Shown one piece after another: positions 10,851 to 23,200 of a stretch of 43,643 nt of DNA. The notes under the pieces were generated by a model. The model saw only the letters and a program-made list of their open reading frames with translations, made no database searches and was not told the origin of the DNA. How positions within the stretch are numbered: the first letter of the stretch is position 1; each line of letters opens with the position of its first letter. The DNA is from Saccoglossus kowalevskii (lineage: Eukaryota; Hemichordata; Enteropneusta; Harrimaniidae). Both the position numbers and the translations under genes were made by a program. The DNA lies in contig NW_003105111.1 of NCBI RefSeq assembly GCF_000003605.2, forward strand, positions 386,738 to 430,380, given 5' to 3'.

Positions 10851-12530
10851 AATTGTTTATTTACTTATTTAGTTAGTTTATTATAAAGTTACTTATTTAG
10901 TTACTATTTATTTGTGTATATAATATTTATGTTATCATTTATTTATTTATATATATTTTCTTACCTTGAACAATACTTATTAGTACAATATGCCCCTTTT
11001 ATCACCCCTTAAACACATATAAGATATATTACTTACTCAAGCAGGCTCGACTAGCTTCGCTATAGCTTCCCAGCCACATTATACATATTTACTAAGACTT
11101 GATCGTTTATTTATTTGTTCGTTTTTTCATTTACTTATTTATTAACTTACTTCTTATTGTAACTTTTTTCACCCTGTATAATATGGGAAATAACAACAAA
11201 TGTGTTTCCATTGGAATGTAAATACTATGAAAACGTGGAAATAACATACCCAACCATAGATCTTCTATACAAGTATAGACAAATAGTGAAAGGCTCTGAT
11301 GGCACTGCCTTGAAAAGTCTTCCTTAAACTGTTGTAATAGCAGCAATTGTAGGGATTTGAAATCTATTTCTGACAATCCAAATTTATAATTTCCAAAGCA
11401 GTGGAAAGGTAAATGGGGAAATATCTGGTGAAGACTTTGAGACCCATTCTTATAGTTGAACAAAGTTTATAATTCATCAGAAGACTTGTTCAGCTGACCC
11501 TATTTCCTGGAATCTGTTTTTCAACAAATAGAGATGTCAAGGACACAGGACTTAAGATTACCCACACCAGACAAGTTGTTATTGTTGCCTCATGGCGTAG
11601 CAATACTGAGTTATCAAATCCAGTGATTGTCTCACATTCTACAGAATGCTGAACTGAGTGTGGAACTATTGGTGGGATGGTAAACATACTTACTAACTTT
11701 ACAATAATGTTGGTCTGCCATCATTTGTATGTTTAATAACCTTGATATAATAAGATATCATTTATCAATATACTATATTGGTCAGTCTTATGATATCAAT
11801 CATGCAATATTGATACAAGCCTAGGATATTCCCCAGGGTATATTCTACATTTTAAACATACGACAAAGTAGAGAAAAGGAGAATGTGATGGGTAACATAC
11901 ACATACTCTGGTTAACAACAGCTCTGTAATACATGATTCAATTTGTTCAACAAAAAAAGGTGCAAAGCTCCAATAATAATACAATTTGTATTTGTCAACA
12001 TAAAGATTAATTTTTGCATTGGATACCACTTAACATAGCAAAAACATTCTTTTAGCAATTGAGACGTATGTTTTTGACCAATTTCATAGATGTTGTCACT
12101 AGATTTTTGAAAACATTTTCAATAGTACACGAACAATATCCACATGGGTATAATATCGAAGCAAAAGTGAAAGTTTGCATTCTCACAAGATTGGTCATGA
12201 AAATAAACTGTGTGTGTCCTAATATGTGACTACGACTTGTCATGAGAAAGAATCAATATCAAGAAACTACAATCTATTCCAGACATGAATTACACCTGTG
12301 AAAACGAGACATAGATCATTTAATTACATAACATTCATTGAAGAAATATTACAAATGTTCGCTAAACTGTAGCAAGGTCACAAGTATAGAACAACAAATT
12401 TCACATTTCTTCATATACCACAATGACGAGACAATATAAATCAATATGCAATAGCAAAGAAAACTAAAAATGTACATTTCTCAAATGACTATTATTAGTA
12501 CAATTGTCAGTAGGCATACAAGATTATGAT
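10851..12530. other. AT-rich spacer between LINE remnant and zinc-finger gene
   Basis: The first 300 bases are TTAT/TTAG-rich and resemble a LINE tail. The remainder has several short minus-strand open frames (for example 11131-11463) with no recognisable family. Part of it may be the 3' UTR of the minus-strand zinc-finger gene, since an ATTAAA-type signal on that strand lies near 12320. Confidence 0.4.
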
Positions 12531-14342
12531 CTATTCAAATCTAATCCGGAAAGTGTCTGTAGCTGGACTTATTTTAACAACATCGTATCTCAAATCATTT
12601 CCATTTATTTTAGTTTCAATGTTTCTCATTTTCATACATTTTGATGAAACCGATAACCCAATGTGTGACTGATATGTATCGTCTTTTCCATTTCTTCTTA
12701 CAATATTTTCAAAACCAGTTAATGTGTGTTTGTGTGTTTTTCTGTGCTGAATAAATCTAAATTCATCCAAATTCATCAAAAGAGAATTTGAATTAAGAGT
12801 CGGAATAGCTGTATGCTCTTCCATACTCTTGCTAACATCTGAGAAACTACATTGTGTTGCAATGGGTAAATTATTATGCGTTACCATGTGATAATTCAGT
12901 CTACTTGAATTTGAACATTTCTGCCTGCTCGACTCACGCTGAAATGTCTTATCACTTGTGTATGTTCGCATGTGTTGCTTTTGAGTTATTGGTGAAAAGA
13001 AGAGTGTTTGACATTGATAAGGGTTCATAATAGTGTGTGTTCCGACAGGTGATGTTAGAAGCCATTTTTCAAAATGCTGGTACTGAAATGGCATCTTGCC
13101 CATATGTGTCAGCATGTGTTGTTTCAAAGTACCAGGAAGAGTAAAACATTTCTTGCACTGCTTACACTGAAAACGCTTCTCTCCTGTATGGGTGAGCATG
13201 TGTTGCTTGAGAGTACCAGAGTGATTAAAACTCTTCTTACACTGATTGCACTGGAATGGCTTTTGACCAGTATGTACTAGCATGTGTTGTTTCAGATTAC
13301 AGGACTGCGTAAAACACTTCTCACAAAAGCTGCACTGAAATGGCTTCTCGCCTGTATGTATTAGCAGATGTTGTTTTAGATTGCTAGACTTGGTAAAATG
13401 CTTCTTACATTGCTTGCAATGAAATGGCTTCTCGATAGCATGTGTTAGTACATGCTGTTTTGGAGTACAGGGGCGAGGAAAACTCTTCACACACTGCTTG
13501 TTCTTATGTAGATCTCCACCAGTGTGTGTTAGCACATGCTCCTTTAGTGCATAAGAATTACTAAAACGTTTCTTACACTGCTTGCACCGAAATAGCTGTT
13601 GAGAAGTGTGTGTTAGGATGTGATGCTTTAGAGAACTAGACTGAGTAAAACACTTCTGACATTGCTTGCACTGAAATGGCTTCTCTCCTGTATGTGTAAC
13701 CATGTGTTTGTTTAGGTTACTCAAACTGGCAAAACACTTCACACACTGCTGACACTTAAATGGCTTTTCACCAGTGTGTGTTAGCATGTGCTGTTTTAGG
13801 TTACTGGACTTGGTAAAACATTTCTCACACTGATCGCACTGAAATGGCTTCTCACCTGTATGTGTTAGCATGTGTTGCTTTATAGCACTGCGGTGAACAA
13901 AACTCTTATCACATTGCGTGCACTGAAATGGCTTCTGACCAGTGTGTGTTAGCATGTGATTTCTTAGTGTGCCAGGTTGGGCAAACCACTTTTGACAATG
14001 TTTGCACTGAAATTGCTTCTTACCAGTATGTGTTGACATGTGCTGTTTTAGATTGCTAGACTTAATAAAACGTTTCTCACACTGCGTACATTGAAATGGC
14101 TTCTCGCCTGTATGTGTCCGCATATGAACTTTAAGAGTACTAGCCTTGGTAAAACACTTCTTACATTGTACGCACTGAAATGACCTCGTACATGTTTCTG
14201 TCTGCACGCATGGTTTTGGAAAAACAGGGTTAGAACAGTTCTTGTCATGGTTCAGACAATTGTTCATCATCTCATCTTCATTTGTTCTAATATCATGTCC
14301 TACAATACTTCGAAATTGCCCAATCATTTCATTTTCTGACAT
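12531..14342 (-). CDS. C2H2 zinc-finger protein, 603 aa
   Basis: One uninterrupted frame starts with ATG at 14342 and stops at 12531. Residues 1-54 form a finger-free N-terminus with acidic and Asn-rich parts and several cysteines. From Phe55, thirteen 28-residue C2H2 units run to about residue 418 with TGEKP-type linkers. Units 1-8 and 10-13 keep both cysteines and both histidines; unit 9 has Asn in place of the first Cys. Three further units (about 419-490) are badly decayed (e.g. FQYQHFEKW), followed by a tail of about 110 residues without fingers. Fingers 2, 5 and 10 share the same recognition helix core, KSSNLKQH, which points to array growth by internal duplication. Nuclear sequence-specific DNA binding is inferred from the family; the target is unknown. 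No KRAB, BTB or SCAN domain is visible. The sequence just before the ATG reads CTGTCTCAG on the coding strand, so a spliced upstream noncoding exon is plausible. Confidence 0.9.
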   Translation of the reverse strand: MSENEMIGQFRSIVGHDIRTNEDEMMNNCLNHDKNCSNPVFPKPCVQTETCTRSFQCVQCKKCFTKASTLKVHMRTHTGEKPFQCTQCEKRFIKSSNLKQHMSTHTGKKQFQCKHCQKWFAQPGTLRNHMLTHTGQKPFQCTQCDKSFVHRSAIKQHMLTHTGEKPFQCDQCEKCFTKSSNLKQHMLTHTGEKPFKCQQCVKCFASLSNLNKHMVTHTGEKPFQCKQCQKCFTQSSSLKHHILTHTSQQLFRCKQCKKRFSNSYALKEHVLTHTGGDLHKNKQCVKSFPRPCTPKQHVLTHAIEKPFHCKQCKKHFTKSSNLKQHLLIHTGEKPFQCSFCEKCFTQSCNLKQHMLVHTGQKPFQCNQCKKSFNHSGTLKQHMLTHTGEKRFQCKQCKKCFTLPGTLKQHMLTHMGKMPFQYQHFEKWLLTSPVGTHTIMNPYQCQTLFFSPITQKQHMRTYTSDKTFQRESSRQKCSNSSRLNYHMVTHNNLPIATQCSFSDVSKSMEEHTAIPTLNSNSLLMNLDEFRFIQHRKTHKHTLTGFENIVRRNGKDDTYQSHIGLSVSSKCMKMRNIETKINGNDLRYDVVKISPATDTFRIRFE

Positions 14343-16812
14343 AACTGAGACAGTGTTTTTTCGAGTTTAGTTAAGATACTCTTCCCATACAGGTCTCAAT
14401 GTCATGCAACTTGCAGCAGTACAGAGTCGCTGTCTGCTGGTTGTACATGGTTTCCCTGCCTTACTGTACCTCGCAAAGCACTCTGTTGTGAGATTTGAAG
14501 AATGCAATTCACTGATAAATTAATACAAAGATTCATGGTACATTGTATGTGATTGGTCACTGACTCTACAGGTGCGATAATTTTGTCTTCTCAGTAGACA
14601 GATTCCTCTTTCAAATTCTCATTGATGATTCAGTAAAACATTCCAGACGATTGGAGAAAACTCAGGCAATGATAGAAGATGTCTGGAATATCCTTAGTCC
14701 AACACGACTTGATCCTAAAGGGCAAAATAAAACAATATTGTGCAAAGAAAGATAATCACAGTCACCAGATCACATCACATGCTGATACAGCTTCTTCTCA
14801 ATCATTTCATTTCTCAGTCCAAACTAATGTACCCAGAGTATAAAATGCTGCCACACATTCGCAATGTGCACAAAATCATACAAACTTCATGCATATGATT
14901 TTAGAATGCATTCCAGGAAACAAAAGAGGCAAAAGGAGTTAGTTAGTTAGCCCCTCCCCCAGAATGTTGATCACATATTACTTTGAAATTGCATGTTATT
15001 TGTACGTAGACATAAACATGGTGCCAATCAATGACATACACTGAACAAATAATTTTATTTGCAGACTAGGCGAGTCTTTCAAAGACATTATTTGACTTAA
15101 CACATTTCTCGCCCTTATTCGTCTACATACCAGAACTCCTATGTGTTAATTAATTGCTAACAATGCAAATTAAAAATGAGATAATAAAATTTAAGTACTT
15201 GTGTTAATTGTGTTAACAGCTGTTTTTAGTGACTTTTCATATCATCCTAATTTATTTTGGCGTAAAGAGAATAACACATATGAACACATTGTGTGGTATG
15301 AATCACTGGTGAACTTATACTTACGCTGGCTTAAATTGAGATATGAACATGTGGTGTCGACATACTGAGGAACAAGGGAAAGCAACAGCAACCATTTGCA
15401 ATGGGTGTTGTCAGTTCAGTATTTATTCAGTTTTATTTATGTTTAACTTATTTGATTATGACATTTTACATGGCACAGAATTGCTCAAATAAAGAAGTCC
15501 ACAAAAGACAGAAATATATGGAGTCAAGCAAAAGTTACCAATCAGAGAGTTGAGATCGTTATATTATACAGTAGCTGCCAATATTGTAAAAATGCCTATG
15601 TGAACAGAAAATTGTGAGATCATTATTTTTTTTTAAACTGGGGACAATGTTAATTAATGCTTGTTTGATTTGGTCTGTGCATGAAACAAAATTTAAGTGA
15701 AACAGTTATTTAATATGCAAATTATCTAATTAATATGCATAGAATATTATAAGCTTTTATAAGATATTCATCTATGCAAACAGCATGTACATTTGAGTAC
15801 TGTTGTGAAAATGTAGTAACATGCTAAATCAATTAATAATGCAAATTAGCCAATTGAAACACACGAACTAATATGAAACTACAGTACAAACTGTTAAAAT
15901 ATAAACAAAACATGTTAAAATAGTTAATTAGTATGCAAATTTGCTAACTAATATGCACATAACTATAGTTCAACAATCAAATTAGTTGTAGTTACCAAGT
16001 TTCTAGCCAACTGAGGAAACTATTTGTTATGATACAGAATCTATATAAGCAGTCAAATAGTATTCTAATTAACTAATGAAACTTCTTCAATTGAAGCCAA
16101 CTCAAGACTTTTTGTTTTTCAAGTGGAGAACTCCCTTTAACATTACATACCAGGTAGTTTCAGTCTCTGTTTGTTATACTGCCCTCAACGATACGGTATT
16201 TATTATTATACAAGCAGGTCACCAGGCGCCCGCTCTTCTGGCTCCTAATGTAGAGTCACAATGGCGCAAGTCTATTTCTAGTCGCAACCAAATAAACATT
16301 AGATATAAACCAAATTGAGATGGATGTCTCATGTACATTGCAGGGCTCTCACCAGGACAATATAAAGTAGGGGTTTCCAACTGTGAAATTTTGAATAAAC
16401 AATAGAACCAATTTAGCATAACAATGAATACACTAACAGTTATTAATATATTCTATTGTTATGCAAATTGGCCGATACAGTCACAGGGAACAAGGGGAAA
16501 ACCTTAGAATACACTTGCTGTTCTGATTTTATTCATTTACTAGTATTAGATATAACAGATTCCTAGCTAGTCTATGTTACCAGTGCCCTCTAGTGTTCAT
16601 TTATTAAAATAAAATAAACCCTGGATACTAGTATAGTGTTGTGATTTATTGTACCGGTAAGATACATTTCCCTCCTTACACAGAGTCAGTTGTGGCAAGA
16701 AACATTTGCGAAACGGTCCAGCCCCGACAATAGCAGAACTGAAGCGAAGTGAATACTTGTAATATAAGCATGTTACCAATTAGTTATTGGCTAAGAGCTC
16801 AAAGTCACATAT
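14343..16812. other. Upstream region of the zinc-finger gene
   Basis: No gene is supported. The 5' part (14343-14700) probably includes upstream noncoding exon or promoter sequence of the minus-strand zinc-finger gene. Further out is a cluster of ATGCAAAT octamers within degenerate repeats (15163-16468). The open frames at 16076-16318 and 16219-16419 have no recognisable content. Confidence 0.45.
15710..15960. repeat. Degenerate repeat with ATGCAAAT octamers
   Basis: Three copies of a motif resembling ATGCAAATTA-C-AATTAATATG start at 15715, 15839 and 15933, spaced 124 and 94 bp apart. Isolated ATGCAAAT octamers also occur at 15163 and 16461. ATGCAAAT is the consensus bound by POU-domain factors, but AT-rich repeat decay alone could also generate such a cluster. 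Confidence 0.5.
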
Positions 16813-17255
16813 NNNNNNNNNNNNNNNNNNNNNNNNNNNNNNNNNNNNNNNNNNNNNNNNNNNNNNNNNNNNNNNNNNNNNNNNNNNNNNNNNNNNNNNN
16901 NNNNNNNNNNNNNNNNNNNNNNNNNNNNNNNNNNNNNNNNNNNNNNNNNNNNNNNNNNNNNNNNNNNNNNNNNNNNNNNNNNNNNNNNNNNNNNNNNNNN
17001 NNNNNNNNNNNNNNNNNNNNNNNNNNNNNNNNNNNNNNNNNNNNNNNNNNNNNNNNNNNNNNNNNNNNNNNNNNNNNNNNNNNNNNNNNNNNNNNNNNNN
17101 NNNNNNNNNNNNNNNNNNNNNNNNNNNNNNNNNNNNNNNNNNNNNNNNNNNNNNNNNNNNNNNNNNNNNNNNNNNNNNNNNNNNNNNNNNNNNNNNNNNN
17201 NNNNNNNNNNNNNNNNNNNNNNNNNNNNNNNNNNNNNNNNNNNNNNNNNNNNNNN
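16813..17255. other. Assembly gap (443 N)
   Basis: A run of unknown bases; open frames drawn across it are artefacts. Confidence 0.99.
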
Positions 17256-18491
17256 ATAACAAGGGGTTCCCCATTTACACAATCATGTGGACTGAGGGAT
17301 TTTGTGAAAAAAAACAAAGTTGCCGATGAAGAGAGAGAGAGAAAAAATATAAATACATAATAAATGTCCTTACTAATAAATTGTTGTGAGTGCACAGTGA
17401 AGTATTTTGATGAAGAAAAAATACTAAGGTAACAAAATTCACAGAGAATTACGACCGATTGACGTAATTCGACGAATGGGAGTTGCGCATCTTCTATAAT
17501 ATCTATATTATGCGAGATTGTTAAACCGCGCATGTACATTACTGAAATGAACATATAATAACAAATACGAGTTAAATTACGCGTGGCCTAGATGTAATAA
17601 AACACTGTAGACAGTACACATTCTCATTTTTATAGCTTATCAAGCCGTCAATCTATCAGATCTATACATTGAAAATACGTGTGACAACCACACGCGTACA
17701 GAGAGGGATTCATCTTTGTTATATATCATCTGAGAAGACTCCCCTTCCATGCATGAACGATTTAAAACTGTACTCACGGTTAAAATCCTGGCAGTACTGA
17801 CGTTATATTGTATGGTATTTACAAATGTTCTTTTAGCGAAAATGCAGCAGCCATTTTGGAATCGAACATTTGGTTGCTTATACTGCCCTCTATTGGCAAA
17901 CACTTCAATAACTTCGTTTACCATTATTGCGCATTATTAATGTATTTATTATTTATTTATTTGAAGACGGGAAGTCTATGCTATAAAGTAAACCAAATTA
18001 CAAACTTTATCAGACCATAAATCATTCTGACAAGAAAATACACTAATAGGAATTAGAGACATATATATAATTTTAGGAGGTACACCTCGTTACACACAAT
18101 ATTGATAGGGGTACAGTGCTTTAAAACGCATTTTATAGATGACAGGTAAATTTTTGATTTTTTTAAATCAATTTTTGGTGGCATTGATGCCGTGCTTTAT
18201 TGTACTATAGGGACGCAATTAAATATAAACAGTGGTAATGTTTACTAGTAATTAATAAACAAAAAATACCTAGAATAAAATAAATACATGGAGTTATAGG
18301 TTTCTACATGTCTTTTCTACTGCCTCGAACATATCATTTTCTCGTTAAATTATAACGTTTTATAACGTCCGGACGGCTGACATCGTGTTTTCATTTTTAA
18401 ATCCTGGTCGCACGTATTTCCACTACAGCTCCTTGTCCGCCAATCTGGTGTTCAAGTCTTATAACGTGTTCAACGCGAAATACGCATTCTA
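17256..18491. other. Intergenic DNA, nothing recognisable
   Basis: The stretch is AT-rich, with a short (GA)n tract near 17331 and small open frames on both strands that overlap each other and match no family. I see no gene, RNA gene or clear repeat border here. Confidence 0.45.
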
Positions 18492-18775
18492 AAAGGGCGG
18501 TAGTCGTCGCGCCGCGCATGTGCGACATTTGTATCAACACGCATTTATTTTCCCATAGTCCAATGCGCTTTTCTAATGAAATCACGAGTACGAGTTTTGC
18601 CCTGGTCGCCGCTTGCACTAATCACCGCCGGCGACTCCGTGATACCTTCCAAAAACCAAAAAAAAAAAAACTCTCAGTTTATACCAGTTGGTGTGCGCAA
18701 CAGTCAAAAACCGCCATCTTTGTTTATATGAGACCCAAATCTTGCGCATGCACGGCGCGACGACTACCGTCCTTT
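18492..18775. mobile_element. MITE with GCGCGACGACTACCG terminal inverted repeats
   Basis: The left arm begins AAAGGGCGGTAGTCGTCGCG and the right arm ends CGCGACGACTACCGTCCTTT, its inverted counterpart with one mismatch; both arms continue with a GCGCATG-type block. The roughly 280-bp unit has no transposase. Its ends (AGGGCGGTAGTCGTC) resemble the ends of the TTAA-flanked family (AGCGGGAGGGTCGTC), and a TTAA-like flank is present on the right only. It stands 43 bp from a copy of that family. Confidence 0.7.
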
Positions 18776-18818
18776 AATAACTGTAACCTGGTGATAAATA
18801 AATGTCGTAGCTTTTTAA

Positions 18819-18974
18819 AGCGGGAGGGTCGTCATCTGCGCATGCGCGGAAATTGAGTCCCAAGCGACGATAACAACACATGCTAAAACGCAAAGGCTCA
18901 TGGGTAGACGCTTGTTTGTAAACAATGACACGCTATGGCCATCTGACGCATGCGCAGGTGACGACTCCCCCGCT
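18819..18974 (+). mobile_element. TTAA-flanked MITE (piggyBac-like), copy 2
   Basis: A 156-bp unit with ends AGCGGGAGGGTCGTCATCTG and GGTGACGACTCCCCCGCT is flanked by TTAA at 18815-18818 and 18975-18978. The interior (GATAACAACACA, GGCTCATGGGTAGACGC, TTGTTTGTAAACAATGACA) matches copy 1 at 6521-6672 closely. Confidence 0.82.
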
Positions 18975-18978
18975 TTAA

Positions 18979-19593
18979 CCATTCATGGCTTACAGGATGA
19001 TATTCCTCTCCAAGAAAGAATGCTACACAGAAGTAAAAGTATTGTCATTTTCACGTATTTGATATTTCATGTCATGAAGATAAAGAAAATTGAATAAAAA
19101 TAATGGGACACTAGTCGGTTCAGAGAAAATCGATGTATAAAACGGAGTGAAAATGGCCTGTTTTGTCTGTTTTAAGGCATGTTAGCTTTGTTTCCCATGG
19201 AACGGATATATCTCAAAATGTTGCTCGGTGATATATGGTGAAAATATATGGCGTCCTACAAGATACTTTTTGATATCTAAAGGTATTAACAAAGTTTTTT
19301 TCTCAAAAACAGATTGACAGTGAACCAAAAAAGTTAATATGCTAATACGTAATACATACTTGAACAAATAATTATGGATAGATTTTCACATAATATTGCG
19401 ACTGCTATAAATAGTATGCGCTAACATACGCACAGAAAGTCACAAAATAGCGAGTAGCATTTGACCTTAACAACAAGTCGGGTAATGTAATTACTTGGCT
19501 AATAAACCAATATTGACCTAATTATCTGTACCTCAAACAAATTTAAACTTACTGTTATCGCAAGTAAGAATGGAAAGACAATGGAAAGTGTTC
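18979..19593. other. Intergenic DNA, nothing recognisable
   Basis: AT-rich sequence between the MITE and the tetranucleotide tract. No coding or RNA feature is supported. Confidence 0.4.
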
Positions 19594-19760
<167 letters not shown>

Positions 19761-20216
19761 CGAAAATAAAAACTATTGATTACGAAGTACTCACATACCC
19801 CTCCTGCTCACCCTTATGTGTCTTGTGATTTAGTACAAAATCCTGTGCATTGCTGAGCGATGGTTTGTAAAATATTTATTTTACGAAGTTTGAACATTTA
19901 TATTAACGTAGGGTTTACAGAGTCCATGGATATACACAAATTAACTCTACCACCCCCTCTCATTTGACGAACCCCGGTTCCTGAGAAAAACATTTGAAGT
20001 GCGCCGCTTGCGGTGACCGACTTAACAATAGGTAGCAAAACTTTGAGGTCATATGACTCAGTAAGGTCATGGACCATGAATCACATGACATTGTCGCTGT
20101 GAAAGCTAAAACTTGTCAATCCGTTCGAAAATGCTGGAATCGGCGAGCTGCTCTCGGTTTCGACCACATAAAATGATTCTAATTGTTCCGTATTTCATCG
20201 GTGCACACCAATAAAC

Positions 20217-23200
20217 ATGGACAGGAACGAGAAGAGACCACTCCTCTCGCGGCAGAGGAGTCTAGATGGAGATTCGTACACCCATAGTTCGAAAACTCGC
20301 CGGATGGTGGCTTGCGCAGCAGTACTACTGACTGAAACGTTAGAGCGTGTAGCATTCTACGGGTTCACTTCCAATTTTGTACTATTCCTGAACCATGAAC
20401 CGTTTTCCTGGCTCGCACAGAATGCGGCCAGTACGTTGTTTTTCTTCTGGGGTATACTATACGTTATGTCGGTTTTTTGCGGTTGGTTGGCCGACACAAC
20501 TTTGGGTCGATTTAAAACGATCGTTCTTAGTTTACTTATTTATATGGTAGGGATAACGTTTTGGCCCGTACTTGGCTATGCAAGTTTCCAGTGTAAATAT
20601 AACAATGACAGGAAATTCCTCATCGGACTTTGCGGGCAGCGTGACTGGATAGATGTAGACGGTTCGTGGACGATGTTTGAAGAATACTGTGCCTGGGTTG
20701 TCATTTTTGCTTTGTTTATCACTTCCGTCGGAGCAGGTTCTGTCAGAGCTAATCTAGCACCCTTTGGGGCTGATCAGGTAAGCTATTGTTCCAAAATCAA
20801 ATGTTTAAAGCTTAAAACCTTCTCACTTCAAATAAACCAAAAAAAAGTCATTAAACATATTGATTACAAATAAACTTGAATTAAATTTCATGAAATCAGC
20901 TCCTAACTAAACTAAATCTTTCACCGACACACAACAATTTTTTTGTGATTTAAAAAAAAAAATTGTGACTTGCGTGAAGTTAAATGTCACATGAGCAGGT
21001 CTAGAATTAGTCCAGGTATTCAGTTACATGTATTCAGAACATACTGCCGAAGATCCTGAAGTGGAAATGAAACAATTTCATACAATACGTACTTCATAGA
21101 TAAGTGGTGGGTAAAGAAACATTGAAAAAAACACACGTTCAAGACAAGTGGTTTTCAAGTATTTGCAACTTTTAAAAAATTATTCATGAATGAACAGACT
21201 GTTATTAATCACCAATTAGTGATGATTCATGTTTATATCTGTTTGTATTCTTCTCAAGTCAGACCAACTGTATGCTAATTAACAACAAATAGACTGGAAC
21301 TTTCTTTCTTTTATTACCTGTTCGAAATAACTATTCTATTACTCAGGCATTGTATGCTAATTTATGCCAACGCATTTATTTTTACACTGCTTCTGTAATT
21401 TTTGATAAATTTAACATTTAATTGATAGAAAATGGTAGTGCTAAACTGATTTGGATAAAATATGTGGAATTTCATGAAAACAACAGTTTTGTGTTGTTTC
21501 GGTTGTTGCTGTAATTCATAATCTGAGCCACAATCCAAACAAATATCCAAAATGCAAGTTTATCTGGAATAACTCCAGCACTGTAAACAAATTCATTTAG
21601 TGCCAAAACAACAATTTTATTGTTTTTGAGAACATCAATAATCTCGCATATTTTTTTACAGTTGAACATTTTTAATATTCAAAAGTTCTGAAACCCCATT
21701 GTTTATGGATGCATTCGATTGACTCAACACTCTGAATTTGATTTTCAGTCTGTGTAAAATTGTTATTTTGTTTGACATCAGTGCGCACCTGGGATATAAA
21801 GAATTTTGAGAAAAGTATGCAAATGAGATCATGCAAATGAGTTCAGCAATTTAACTTCATCTGTAATTTTCAGTTTAACCATGTTCATATCTGTTACATA
21901 TGTTCCCACACAGTTCCCTCTATTCCCCATCTGGAAATGCTTATTGTATAAGTTGTTTAATGGCAATCCGCAAAGCATGGTGACTTTGTGGATTACACGG
22001 TCACAGTTGTTTTGTTCAAGATTTTAATCTTTTTGGCAGGATGAATCCTCTTTTTCACAGTTTTACAGGACATACCGTTATTTATTACTATGTGCTATTT
22101 CTTTTCAATATTTTGTGATGTTTTTGTTGCTGGCATGTCAAAATACTCAGTGTTTTTAATAGTCCCTGTTATTCCTCGTGAAACTATATAAAAACAATGT
22201 TTCTTTTTTGAAGGTTCAAAATGTTTTAAAATTTGTTGACTGGTTGAATGTATAATAGTGGGATTATTACGAGGATACCTCAAAGTATGCACTAAGACAG
22301 TACAGCGGGAGTAACGACCGATGTGCAGCGGAGATTCGATGCGATGGTGTACTGTTTGAGTGCATACTTTGAGGTATTCTCGTAATAACCTTATTATTAT
22401 ACATTTTTCCTTCCAAGGATACATCATGGGAATGCCGAAATCCTAAATGTTTCGAACAGAATCAGTAAACTTCTCTGTATGGAGTCCGGTCAAACCCTGG
22501 TGGCAGCCATGTTTGTTTTTATTATTAGAGGACGCTTACGTGCATAATCATTCCATATTTGGAATTTGAATAGAATGAAAATACCTCGTAAAATACCGCA
22601 CGCTGTAACTTATGGCGTTGTGGTGACAGAATTTTTCCATATTTATGTTAATACTAATATTATAATAATAACTTTGCAAATAATGCTGTATTGAGAACAA
22701 TGTTGTGCTTTTAATTTTGTACGTGTCGTGGTCCATTATAGTTTCCACAACGGACACATAAGTGTAGTGCAATTTTCTGCCCTAAGTACAAGCGAATGGC
22801 GTATCTCAGTACAAAATGTGTTCGGTGGTTAGAACAACCTGTTTTAAAATTGGTAAAGTAGTTTAATTGAATTTTAATATAAATAGATTACTAAATCAAC
22901 AATATTCACAAATAACTTCTGTTTTTATGGTTTTTGATGAGGCTGACGACACATACACACTGATACTAAATCTATTATAATAAGTTAATTTTATACATGC
23001 ATACTTTGGATCGTATCACAGATAATATAGGTTCTGAAAAGTGTCAATAGTTTATCTACCCACTACAAGCATTTGTATTATAGATTGTATTTCATTTCCA
23101 GACCCAGGATAAAAAATGTAATAATATGTATACTCAGCTGTGTCTGAAGGAATGTGTCAGAAACTATGAAAAGACAACTGTGGTTAAAAAACAATAAAGA

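Noticed and set aside
11131-11463. 110-codon minus-strand frame downstream of the zinc-finger gene
   Set aside because: No family motif or clear splice context; could be 3' UTR or repeat. Not called as a gene.
13074-13280. Plus-strand frame inside the zinc-finger gene
   Set aside because: Shadow of the minus-strand C2H2 array.
16749-17554. Long open frames crossing the N run on both strands
   Set aside because: They consist mainly of unknown residues; no coding evidence remains outside the gap.
18518-18856. 112-codon plus-strand frame
   Set aside because: Lies across the MITE at 18492-18775 and into the next MITE; a by-product of repeats.
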